The notes under the pieces were generated by a model that made no database searches, was not told the DNA's origin, and saw only the letters and a program-made list of their open reading frames with translations. From Mycobacterium sp. ST-F2 (GTDB lineage: Bacteria > Actinomycetota > Actinomycetes > Mycobacteriales > Mycobacteriaceae): a stretch of 64,000 nt of DNA. The stretch lies in contig NZ_JMHT01000037.1 of NCBI RefSeq assembly GCF_001905655.1, positions 37,571-101,570 of the forward strand. Reading direction: 5' to 3'. A program made the translations under genes and the position numbers. Positions 26,026 to 34,190 of this stretch are shown here, one piece after another; position 1 is the first letter of the stretch; each line of letters begins with the position of its first letter.

Positions 26026-26781
26026 GTGACAGGTCCCAGCAGCACCGCCCGTGACAGTGAGGCCCAGCGAGTCGTCATGCACCGGGCCGATGGCAAGCCC
26101 ATCAATGTCCTGGTGGTCGACGACGAGCCGGTTCTGGCCGAGCTCGTCTCCATGGCCCTGCGCTATGAGGGCTGGGATATCGCCACCGCCGGCGACGGCG
26201 CCTCCGCGATCGCGCTGGCCAAGGACAACCCGCCCGATGTGGTCGTGCTGGATGTGATGCTGCCCGACATGAGCGGCCTCGACGTGCTGCGCAAGTTGCG
26301 CGAACAGATTCCCGGCCTGCCGCTGCTACTGCTGACTGCCAAAGATTCGGTCGAAGACCGCATCGCCGGACTGACCGCGGGCGGCGACGACTACGTCACC
26401 AAGCCGTTCAGCATCGAGGAAGTGGTGCTGCGGCTGCGGGCGCTGCTGCGGCGTACGGGCGTCGCCAACGAAGTCGGTGGGGCACAGATCGTCGTCGGTG
26501 ACCTGGTGCTCGACGAGGACAGTCACGAGGTGACGCGGGCCGGCGAACAGATCACGCTGACCGCCACCGAATTCGAACTGCTGCGGTACATGATGCGCAA
26601 CTCGAAGCGGGTGCTGAGCAAGGCGCAGATTCTCGACCGGGTGTGGAGCTACGACTTCGGTGGCCGCTCCAACATCGTCGAGCTGTACGTGTCCTACCTG
26701 CGCAAGAAGATCGACAGCGGACGCGAACCCATGATCCACACCCTGCGCGGCGCCGGATATGTCCTCAGACCTGCCCGCTGA
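26026..26781 (+). CDS. OmpR/PhoB-family response regulator
   Basis: This 251-residue regulator has a receiver domain with acidic pair DDE near 33, phosphoacceptor Asp in VVLDVMLPDMSG near 76, and a Lys in YVTKPFS near 125. The C-terminal winged helix reads LTATEFELLRYMMRNSKRVLSKAQIL and ends LRGAGYVLRPAR. The GTG start is preceded by AATAAT six bases upstream (26014-26019), so the transcript may be leaderless. It overlaps the sensor gene by 23 bases. It resembles TrcR/TcrX-type mycobacterial regulators, but I do not assign a name. Confidence 0.93.
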   Translation: MTGPSSTARDSEAQRVVMHRADGKPINVLVVDDEPVLAELVSMALRYEGWDIATAGDGASAIALAKDNPPDVVVLDVMLPDMSGLDVLRKLREQIPGLPLLLLTAKDSVEDRIAGLTAGGDDYVTKPFSIEEVVLRLRALLRRTGVANEVGGAQIVVGDLVLDEDSHEVTRAGEQITLTATEFELLRYMMRNSKRVLSKAQILDRVWSYDFGGRSNIVELYVSYLRKKIDSGREPMIHTLRGAGYVLRPAR

Positions 26782-28363
26782 CGCCCGCACCCGGTTCCCG
26801 CTGCCGCGGACCTGGTCGCTGCGGGTCCGGCTGCTCGTCACCCAGGTGCTGCTGTTGGCATTGGTCATCATCGGCGTCGGCGCGGCGACCGAGTTTGCGC
26901 TGCAACGCTTCCTGCTGCACCAACTGGACGACCAGGTGCTGGAGGCGGGCCGGCGCTCGGCCGCCATCTTCGAACTGCCGCCACCGCCCATGGCCCCGCC
27001 ACTGACAGGTGGGGTACCCCGGCCGGCCATGGATCCGCATTTCCGCATGCGCTTTGACCCCGAGGCCGGTCCCGGTCCCGGGTTCCTCAACGCGCCCGGA
27101 CAAGCCGTCGGCACCATCGGAGCAGTGGTGTTCCGGGGGCAGGTCGACGCCGGTGTCATCACCTCGGAGGGCAGTCGCGACTCGGTGAGCACCGCCGCCA
27201 CAGCGCAATTGGCGCAGGTGCCGCCGGATCGCAAGATTCGCACCATGGACATCGACGGGCTGGGCACCTACCGCGTCATCGGCCTGCATCCCCGCCACGG
27301 CGGACCACAGACCATCGTCACCGGCCTGCCCACCAGACATGTCGACAACACCCTGCTGTGGGTGCTCGGCATGTTCTGCGCGGTGGGGGCCTTGGCCCTG
27401 ATCGGGGCGACGGTGGTGGGGGTGTGGATCATCCGGCGCCAACTCGCCCCGCTGTCAAGGGTTTCCGCGGCGGCGCGCGACGTCGCCGACCGTGAACTGG
27501 ACCGCGGCGAGGTGCAGTTGCCGACGGAGATCGTGCACGTCGACCCCGACGCCGCGCACACCGAGGTGGGCCAGTTGGGTACAGCGCTGAACCGCATGCT
27601 GGACCGCATTGCCGGCGCGCTTGCGGCCCGTCATGCCAGTGAGACGCGGGTGCGCCAGTTCGTGGCCGACGCCAGTCATGAACTGCGGACGCCGCTCGCG
27701 GCGATCCGGGGCTATACCGAACTGGCGCAACGCAAGAGCGACGAGCTGCCCGCCGATGTCGCGCACGCCATGAACCGCGTCGAATCCGAGACGGCACGAA
27801 TGACCCGCCTCGTCGAGGACATGCTGCTGCTGGCCCGGCTCGATGCCGGCCGGCCGCTGGAGATGGAGGCCGTCGACCTGTCGCAATTGGTGGTCGATGC
27901 CGTCAGCGACGCCCACGTCGCCGGGCCGGACCACGATTGGTCACTGGATCTGCCCGACGAACCGGTCACCGTCGAGGGTGACCCGGCACGGCTGCACCAG
28001 GTGCTGGTGAACCTGTTGGCGAATGCGCGGACGCACACGCCGGCCGGCACGGCGGTGACCATCGCGCTGTCGTCGGATCCGGACGCCACGGTGATCAGCG
28101 TCGCCGACGACGGCCCGGGCATTCCAAAGACGTTGCAGCCCGAGGTGTTCGAGCGGTTCGCCCGTGGTGACTCGTCGCGGTCCCGGCAGGCCGGCAGCAC
28201 CGGATTGGGGCTGGCCATCGTCGCCGCTGTGGTGAAGGCGCACGGCGGCACCATCAGTGTCGACAGTCGGCCCGGCGCGACGGTCTTCACGGTGCGCCTG
28301 CCCGCGGGACCGGCGGCTCCGGCCTCACAGCCACCGCACAGCGTCGCCTCGACGTCCGCCTAA
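26759..28363 (+). CDS. Membrane sensor histidine kinase
   Basis: This 534-residue kinase has a first membrane helix near 22-45, an extracytoplasmic sensor region of about 150 residues that is rich in Pro and Met near its start, a second helix near 195-220, a HAMP linker, the phosphoacceptor box DASHELRTPLAAIRG with His near 307, an N-box NLLANARTHTP, and G-boxes DDGPGIP and TGLGLAIV. It is the partner of the overlapping upstream regulator. The next gene, a membrane glycosyltransferase, starts 23 bases after its stop, so kinase and transferase are probably one transcript. Confidence 0.93.
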   Translation: MSSDLPADARTRFPLPRTWSLRVRLLVTQVLLLALVIIGVGAATEFALQRFLLHQLDDQVLEAGRRSAAIFELPPPPMAPPLTGGVPRPAMDPHFRMRFDPEAGPGPGFLNAPGQAVGTIGAVVFRGQVDAGVITSEGSRDSVSTAATAQLAQVPPDRKIRTMDIDGLGTYRVIGLHPRHGGPQTIVTGLPTRHVDNTLLWVLGMFCAVGALALIGATVVGVWIIRRQLAPLSRVSAAARDVADRELDRGEVQLPTEIVHVDPDAAHTEVGQLGTALNRMLDRIAGALAARHASETRVRQFVADASHELRTPLAAIRGYTELAQRKSDELPADVAHAMNRVESETARMTRLVEDMLLLARLDAGRPLEMEAVDLSQLVVDAVSDAHVAGPDHDWSLDLPDEPVTVEGDPARLHQVLVNLLANARTHTPAGTAVTIALSSDPDATVISVADDGPGIPKTLQPEVFERFARGDSSRSRQAGSTGLGLAIVAAVVKAHGGTISVDSRPGATVFTVRLPAGPAAPASQPPHSVASTSA

Positions 28364-28386
28364 CCTGCCTGCCCACAATCAGACCG

Positions 28387-30276
28387 GTGATTCGCGTACT
28401 GTGCCGCCGTCCGATCGGCGAGCAACTCCGGCTCGGTTTCCTGCTGGCGGGGACCGCTGTGCTGTATCTGTGGAACCTGTCGGTCAATGGTTGGGCCAAC
28501 AGCTTCTATTCAGCGGCGGCACAGGCCGGGGCCAGCGACTGGACCGCAATGTTGTTCGGCGCCAGCGACTCCGGCAACGCCATCACCGTCGACAAGACCC
28601 CCGGTGCGCTGTGGGTGATGGATCTCTCGGTACGGCTTTTCGGGCTGAGCTCCTGGAGCATCCTGGTCCCGCAGGCACTGATGGGAGTGGCCGCGGTGGC
28701 GGTGCTCTATGCCGCAGTGCGCCGCGCGACCGGACCTGCCGCCGCCCTGTTGGCCGGGACGCTGTTCGCGTTGACGCCGGTGGCCACGTTGATGTTCCGC
28801 TTCAACAACCCCGATGCGCTGCTGGTTCTGCTGTTGGTGGTGAGTGCCTACTGCGTGCAACGCGCCTGCGAAAAGGACGCGGGCCGTTGGTGGTTGGTCG
28901 CCGCGGGGGTGGCCGCCGGCTTCGCGTTCCTGGCCAAGATGCTGCAGGCGTTCCTGGTGCTGCCGGCCTTCGCGGCCGCATACCTGGTGGCGGGGCCGGG
29001 TTCTCGGCGCAACCGACTGTGGCGCCTGCTCGGCGGCACCGTGGCGATGGTCGTCGCGGGCGGCTGGTACCTGGCGCTGGTCGAACTGTGGCCTGCCGAG
29101 TCGCGCCCGTATGTCGGCGGATCGCAACATGATTCGATCGTCGAACTGGCGCTGGGCTACAACGGCGTGGGCAGGCTGAACGGGAACGAACCCGGTGGTC
29201 TGGGCAACCCGAATTTCGACGTCGGCTGGGATCGACTGATCGGCGCGAGCATGGGCAGTTACGCCGGCTGGCTGCTGCCGGCCGCGCTGATCTGTCTGGC
29301 CGTGGGACTGGTGCTCACCCGGCGCGCCCCGCGCACGGATGCGACCCGGGCCGCCCTGATCATCTGGGGTGGGTGGCTCGTGTTCACCGGTTCCGTGTTC
29401 AGCTTCGCGAACGGCATCGTGCATCAGTACTACACGGTCGCGCTGGCGCCGGCCATCGGGGCGTGCGTGGGTATCGGTTCGGTTCTGTTGTGGCGCAACC
29501 GCACTGCGTGGCAGGCCCGGCTGACCATGGCAGGCGCCGTGGTGGCGACGGCGACCACGGCTGCGATACTGCTGGGCCGCGCTGACGTGACCTGGTTACG
29601 GACCTCGGTGCTGATTGTCGGCGCCGTCGCGGTTCTGCTGCTGCTGGCGCCGCCTCGATTCAGCCCCGCACGCCTGGCGGTGGCCACGGCGGTCCTGGTG
29701 TGCCTGGCCGCTCCCGCGGCGTATTCGATTGCCACCGCGGGTGTTTCGCATACCGGGGCCATGCCGTCGGTGAGCGGGCCCGGTGGACGCAGTTCCGGCT
29801 GGGGTCCGCAGCCTCCCGGGCACATCAAGGCCCGAGGCCCCGCCGGTGGACCGGGCGGTGCGATGGGCGCACCGCCGCAAGGTTTCCGGCCCGGCGGCGG
29901 GCTGCTCGATTCGCCGGTGCCGGGCGCTGCCCTGACGACACTGCTCGGCACCGATGCCGCGCACTACCGCTGGACGGCCGCCGTCGTCGGCTCCAACAAC
30001 GCCGCCGGCTACCAGCTGGCGGCCCGCGTCCCGGTGATGGCCGTCGGCGGCTTCAACGGCACCGATCCCGCGCCCACGTTGGCGCAGTTCCAGCAGTACG
30101 TCGCCGCGGGCCAGATCCACTACTTCATCGAAGGCGACGTCAACATGGGCTGGGGACGCCACGGTCAGGACGGTTCCAAGCAGGAATCGCGCCAGATCGC
30201 CGGATGGGTCCGCGAGCACTTCACCGCCACCACCGTCGACAACACCGTCGTCTACGACCTGACCCAGCCTCGTTGA
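28387..30276 (+). CDS. GT39/ArnT-like membrane glycosyltransferase, copy 1
   Basis: This 629-residue GT-C type transferase has about ten membrane helices, an early luminal loop with conserved acidic and Lys residues (ASDSGNAITVDKTPGALW, about 56-73), and a Gly/Pro-rich linker (about 470-510). A soluble C-terminal domain follows, with VMAVGGFNGTDPAPTL, FQQYV and IHYFIEGD. Proteins of this type move a sugar from a polyprenyl-phosphate carrier to an acceptor outside the membrane. The start is GTG. The gene continues the two-component operon. The acceptor is unknown; cell-wall polymer, lipid or protein are all possible. Confidence 0.9.
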   Translation: MIRVLCRRPIGEQLRLGFLLAGTAVLYLWNLSVNGWANSFYSAAAQAGASDWTAMLFGASDSGNAITVDKTPGALWVMDLSVRLFGLSSWSILVPQALMGVAAVAVLYAAVRRATGPAAALLAGTLFALTPVATLMFRFNNPDALLVLLLVVSAYCVQRACEKDAGRWWLVAAGVAAGFAFLAKMLQAFLVLPAFAAAYLVAGPGSRRNRLWRLLGGTVAMVVAGGWYLALVELWPAESRPYVGGSQHDSIVELALGYNGVGRLNGNEPGGLGNPNFDVGWDRLIGASMGSYAGWLLPAALICLAVGLVLTRRAPRTDATRAALIIWGGWLVFTGSVFSFANGIVHQYYTVALAPAIGACVGIGSVLLWRNRTAWQARLTMAGAVVATATTAAILLGRADVTWLRTSVLIVGAVAVLLLLAPPRFSPARLAVATAVLVCLAAPAAYSIATAGVSHTGAMPSVSGPGGRSSGWGPQPPGHIKARGPAGGPGGAMGAPPQGFRPGGGLLDSPVPGAALTTLLGTDAAHYRWTAAVVGSNNAAGYQLAARVPVMAVGGFNGTDPAPTLAQFQQYVAAGQIHYFIEGDVNMGWGRHGQDGSKQESRQIAGWVREHFTATTVDNTVVYDLTQPR

Positions 30277-30407
30277 TCCCGCGGTGCGGGTGCTCCGTTC
30301 TCGCACTTCTACGCCCGGGCTGCGGAGTCAACGGCAGCGCCAAACACATAGCTTGCCCATAGCTTCAGCCCATGGCCGGCTAAAGGAACCAACCAAAAAT
30401 CGGTGTC

Positions 30408-31664
30408 ATGACAAACCTGGTCGAGCGTGACGCCGAGCAACGCTTCAGCACCCGCCCCAACGCTGCCCTCGCCGCGCGCGCAGCCGGCGTACCGGTGCTG
30501 GATGTCGTGGTCCCGGTCTACAACGAGCAGGTCGCCCTGCCCGGCTCGATCCGCCGCCTGCATCGGCACCTCGAGGAGCACTTCCCGTACCCGGTGCAGA
30601 TCACCATCGCCGACAACGCCAGTGTCGACGACACCCCGCGCGTCGCCGCCGAACTGGCTGCCGAGCTGGCCAACGTCCGCGTCCTGCACCTCGACCTCAA
30701 GGGCCGGGGCCGTGCGCTGCATGCGGCGTGGTCGACTTCCCCCTCGCCAGTGCTGGTCTACATGGACGTCGACCTGTCCACCGACCTGGCCGCTCTCGGC
30801 CCGCTGGTGGCGCCGCTGATCTCCGGCCACTCCGATCTGGCGATCGGCACCCGGCTGGCCCGCGCCTCCCGCGTGGTGCGGGGACCGAAGCGCGAGTTCA
30901 TCTCCCGCTGCTACAACCTGATCCTGCGCGGCGCGCTCGCGGCCAAGTTCTCCGACGCCCAATGCGGTTTCAAGGCCATCCGGGCCGACGTGGCCCAGGC
31001 GCTGCTGCCGCTCGTCGAGGACACCGGCTGGTTCTTCGACACCGAACTGCTGGTGCTGGCCGAGCGCACCGGGCTGCGCATCCACGAGGTGCCGGTGGAC
31101 TGGGTCGACGGCCCCGACAGCCGGGTCGACATCATCGCGACCGCCACCGCCGACCTCAAGGGTGTGGGCCGGCTGCTGCGCGGCTTCGCCAACGGCTCCA
31201 TTCCAGTGAACACCATTGCCGCCCAATTGGTTTCGTCGACCAAGTCCGCGGCGCCCGGGTCACTGCTGCGGCAGGTCGTCCGGTTCGGCACCATCGGCGT
31301 CGCGTCGACCCTGGCCTACCTGTTGCTGTTCATGATGATGCACGCGGCGCTCGGCGCACAGACGGCCAACCTCGTCGCACTGCTGCTCACCGCCGTCGTC
31401 AACACTGCGGCCAACCGGCGCTTCACCTTTGGCGTCAGAGGCGGCGGTGCTGCCAGTGCGACACGACACCAGTTCGAAGGGCTGATCGTCTTCGGCATTG
31501 CCCTGGCGATCACCAGCGGCGCCCTGGCGGGGCTGCACGTGTTCGTCCCGCGGGCCCACCACCTCGTCGAGCTGAGCGTGCTGGTGGCCGCCAACCTGGT
31601 CGCAACCGCGGTGCGGTTCGTGCTGCTGCGTGGTTGGGTGTTCCATCCCAAGCGCACGAATTGA
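30408..31664 (+). CDS. GT2 polyprenyl-phosphate sugar synthase fused to a GtrA-like membrane domain
   Basis: This 418-residue protein has an N-terminal GT2 domain (about 28-270) with VVPVYNEQ, the metal/nucleotide motif YMDVDLSTD near 120 and a CGFKAIR block as in dolichol-phosphate mannose synthases. A C-terminal four-helix GtrA domain (about 285-410) includes RFGTIGVAS, NTAANRRFTFG and RFVLLRGWVF. The GT2 part should load a sugar onto polyprenyl phosphate in the cytoplasm, and GtrA domains are thought to flip the product. It lies between two GT39 genes, which would be the users of the carrier. Confidence 0.9.
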   Translation: MTNLVERDAEQRFSTRPNAALAARAAGVPVLDVVVPVYNEQVALPGSIRRLHRHLEEHFPYPVQITIADNASVDDTPRVAAELAAELANVRVLHLDLKGRGRALHAAWSTSPSPVLVYMDVDLSTDLAALGPLVAPLISGHSDLAIGTRLARASRVVRGPKREFISRCYNLILRGALAAKFSDAQCGFKAIRADVAQALLPLVEDTGWFFDTELLVLAERTGLRIHEVPVDWVDGPDSRVDIIATATADLKGVGRLLRGFANGSIPVNTIAAQLVSSTKSAAPGSLLRQVVRFGTIGVASTLAYLLLFMMMHAALGAQTANLVALLLTAVVNTAANRRFTFGVRGGGAASATRHQFEGLIVFGIALAITSGALAGLHVFVPRAHHLVELSVLVAANLVATAVRFVLLRGWVFHPKRTN

Positions 31665-31698
31665 CCTGGATACCAACCGCTTCCGAGGAGAGCCAATC

Positions 31699-33597
31699 GT
31701 GATCGCCACCGCTCCCACCGTCGCTCATTTGCCGAAACCCCGTCGGCGCTCAGCAGTCTGGGCCCGCCCGGCATGGGAGCGATCCGCGCTGCTGACGCTG
31801 CTGGCCGGGACGGCGGTGCTGTACGTGTGGGCACTCGGCTCGTCGGGCTGGGCCAATTCCTATTACGCTGCCGCGGCCCAGGCCGGTACCCAGAACTGGG
31901 AAGCGTTGCTGTTCGGCTCATTCGACGCCGGCAACGCGATCACGGTCGACAAGCCGCCGGCCGCCCTGTGGCTGATGGGTCTGTCGGGCCGACTCTTCGG
32001 ATTCAGCGCGTTCAGCATGCTGCTGCCGCAGGCCCTCATGGGTGCGGCGTCGGTCGGGATGCTGTACGCGACGGTCCGCCGCACCAGCGGGGCAGCCGCC
32101 GGACTACTGGCCGGCCTGGTGCTGGCAGTGACTCCCGTTGCGGCCCTGATGTTCCGGTTCAACAACCCCGATGCGCTGCTGGTGCTGCTGCTGATCAGTG
32201 CGGCCTACTGCACGGTGCGGGCCATCCAGTGCACCGACTTCTCGGTGTCCGCCCGATGGATGGCGCTGACCGGCGCCATCGTCGGCTTCGCCTTCCTGAC
32301 CAAGATGCTGCAGGCCTTCCTGCCGGTGCCGGGACTGGCGGTGGCCTTCCTGGTAGCCGCACCGTTCGGACTGGGGCGCCGCATCAGTGCGCTGCTGATA
32401 TCCGCTGTGGCCCTGGTGATTTCGGCGGGGTGGTACATCGCGCTGGTCAGCTTGTGGCCCGCCGACGCCCGCCCGTACATCGCCGGGTCCACCGACAACA
32501 GCCTGCTGCAACTGGCGTTGGGCTACAACGGTATCGAGCGCATCACCGGCGGTGACCGTCCCGCCGGTGGTCCCGGACCCGGCGGCGGCATGCGCGACAA
32601 CCTGTTCTTCGGTGGGCACGCCGGCATCACCCGGCTGTTCGGCCCGTCGATGGGTGTCGAGGTGTCGTGGCTGTTGCCGGTGGCGTTGATCGGGCTGGTG
32701 CTGCTGTTGTGGGCCACTCGCCGCGCGCCCCGTACCGACCTGGTTCGCGCCGGGGTATTGCTCTGGGGTGGTTGGCTTTTGGTGACCGGCGCGGTGTTCA
32801 GCTTCATGGACGGCACGGTGCACCCGTACTACAACGTCGCGCTGGCGCCGGCGGTCGCCGCGTTGGCCGGCATGACGGTCGCCCATCTGTGGCAACGTCG
32901 GGACAAGCTCTCGGCGCGCCTGACCCTCGCGCTGCTCCTCGTCGTCACGGCCGGCTGGGCGTTCACACTGCTGTCTCGCACCCCGGACTGGATGCCCGCC
33001 CTGCGCTGGGTCATCGCGGTGGTGGCGGTCCTGGCAGCAGTGGCCATCATGGTGGCCAAGCAGCGTTCGGGACGGCTCACGGCCGTCGTCGCCGGTATCG
33101 CGATCGCCGCGGCCCTGGCTGGGTCGGCGTCGTTCACGCTGTACAACGTGGCGGCGGTCCACAGCAGCGGCCCCGGCTCGATGTCCGGTCCGCCGCGGCC
33201 CGGCGGCGACTCCTGGCCGGGTGGTCGCCCGGGTGGCCCCCACCGTGACGGTCCCAATGCCGAACTCGAGAACCTGATCCGTGGCACCAACAACCGTTGG
33301 GCCGCAGCGACGGTCGGGTCCTTCCAGGCCGGCGATCTGGAGTTGAGCACCGGCAAGTCGTTGATGGCGATCGGCGGATTCTCCGGCGGCGACAACGCGC
33401 CGACCCTGACGCAGTTCCAGCAGTACGTGGAAGACGGCCAGATCCACTACTTCATCGCCGGCGACCACAAGGGCCCCGGCGGCGGCCCTCGGCGTGACCG
33501 CGGGAGTGCCGCGGAGATCACCGCATGGGTGACGGGGCATTTCGCCAAGCTCGACGTCGGTGGCACGACGGTCTACGACCTCGAGGCGCCCCACTGA
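31699..33597 (+). CDS. GT39/ArnT-like membrane glycosyltransferase, copy 2
   Basis: This 632-residue paralogue of the enzyme encoded at 28387 has the same plan: early loop SFDAGNAITVDKPPAALW, about ten helices, a Gly/Pro/Arg-rich linker and a C-terminal domain with LMAIGGFSGGDNAPTL, FQQYVEDGQIHYFIAGD and VYDLEAPH. I chose GTG at 31699 because AGGAGAG precedes it. It begins 34 bases after the GT2-GtrA stop, so the three form a cassette. The two copies diverge mainly in the linker and membrane helices, which suggests different acceptors or sugars. Confidence 0.9.
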   Translation: MIATAPTVAHLPKPRRRSAVWARPAWERSALLTLLAGTAVLYVWALGSSGWANSYYAAAAQAGTQNWEALLFGSFDAGNAITVDKPPAALWLMGLSGRLFGFSAFSMLLPQALMGAASVGMLYATVRRTSGAAAGLLAGLVLAVTPVAALMFRFNNPDALLVLLLISAAYCTVRAIQCTDFSVSARWMALTGAIVGFAFLTKMLQAFLPVPGLAVAFLVAAPFGLGRRISALLISAVALVISAGWYIALVSLWPADARPYIAGSTDNSLLQLALGYNGIERITGGDRPAGGPGPGGGMRDNLFFGGHAGITRLFGPSMGVEVSWLLPVALIGLVLLLWATRRAPRTDLVRAGVLLWGGWLLVTGAVFSFMDGTVHPYYNVALAPAVAALAGMTVAHLWQRRDKLSARLTLALLLVVTAGWAFTLLSRTPDWMPALRWVIAVVAVLAAVAIMVAKQRSGRLTAVVAGIAIAAALAGSASFTLYNVAAVHSSGPGSMSGPPRPGGDSWPGGRPGGPHRDGPNAELENLIRGTNNRWAAATVGSFQAGDLELSTGKSLMAIGGFSGGDNAPTLTQFQQYVEDGQIHYFIAGDHKGPGGGPRRDRGSAAEITAWVTGHFAKLDVGGTTVYDLEAPH

Positions 33598-33611
33598 TCG
33601 GAGCACGCGTC

Positions 33612-33656
33612 TATGCCTCGGATTGCAGTCACATGGTGACTGCAATCCGAGGCATA
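33612..33656. terminator. Long perfect inverted repeat between convergent genes
   Basis: Arms 33612-33632 and 33636-33656 are perfectly complementary over 21 bases around ATG. It stands between the GT39 gene and the convergent thioesterase gene, 15 bases past the GT39 stop. There is no T-run on either side, so it may terminate both transcripts without a U-tract, or be a mobile palindromic repeat. Confidence 0.6.
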
Positions 33657-33688
33657 ACCTCTCATTGGCCTCGATACCGTGTCCGCGA

Positions 33689-34102
33689 TCAGCCGATCTT
33701 GTAGGTACCCACGGCCTTGGCCACCGGGTCGCCGCCCGGGGTTCCGATCTCGACTTCGCAGTGCACCAAGGACTTTCCGCGGTGCAGCACGCGGCCGACG
33801 GCGATCAGGTCGGTTGAGCGGGCCGGCGCCAGGTATTGGACCGACATCGAGATCGTCACGCCGCGAAGCGATTCCGGCGCCTGTTCCGTTGACCACGCCG
33901 CGGTCATGACGGTGACGTCGGCCAGCGTCGCGATCGCGCCGCCGTGCACCATGTCGGCGAGTGTGGTGTTGGACGGGTCCCACGGCATCCGCAACCGGAC
34001 CTCGGGGGCGTCGAGACCTTCGGCGACGATGCCCAGCTTGGCGACAAGTGGGGACTGAGGGATGAACTGCGCCATGACCTCGGCGCCGGTGTGGGGGCTC
34101 AT
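33689..34102 (-). CDS. PaaI-family hotdog thioesterase
   Basis: This 137-residue hotdog-fold protein has the PaaI/YdiI pattern HGGAIATLADVTVMTAAW (about 53-70), where the Gly-rich turn and Asp form the acyl-CoA thioester site, and a strand with VQYLAPARSTDLIAVGRV. It should hydrolyse an acyl-CoA or aryl-CoA thioester in the cytoplasm. It stands alone between two strongly bounded units, so no pathway can be deduced. Confidence 0.88.
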   Translation of the reverse strand: MSPHTGAEVMAQFIPQSPLVAKLGIVAEGLDAPEVRLRMPWDPSNTTLADMVHGGAIATLADVTVMTAAWSTEQAPESLRGVTISMSVQYLAPARSTDLIAVGRVLHRGKSLVHCEVEIGTPGGDPVAKAVGTYKIG

Positions 34103-34190
34103 GACATCGAAGTCTGCGCCGCGCGGGTAGTCGGTTCAATTACCTGGCAGGTAGTGATGGCTGCTTGGCATGAAATGAGGGCCGACGCCG

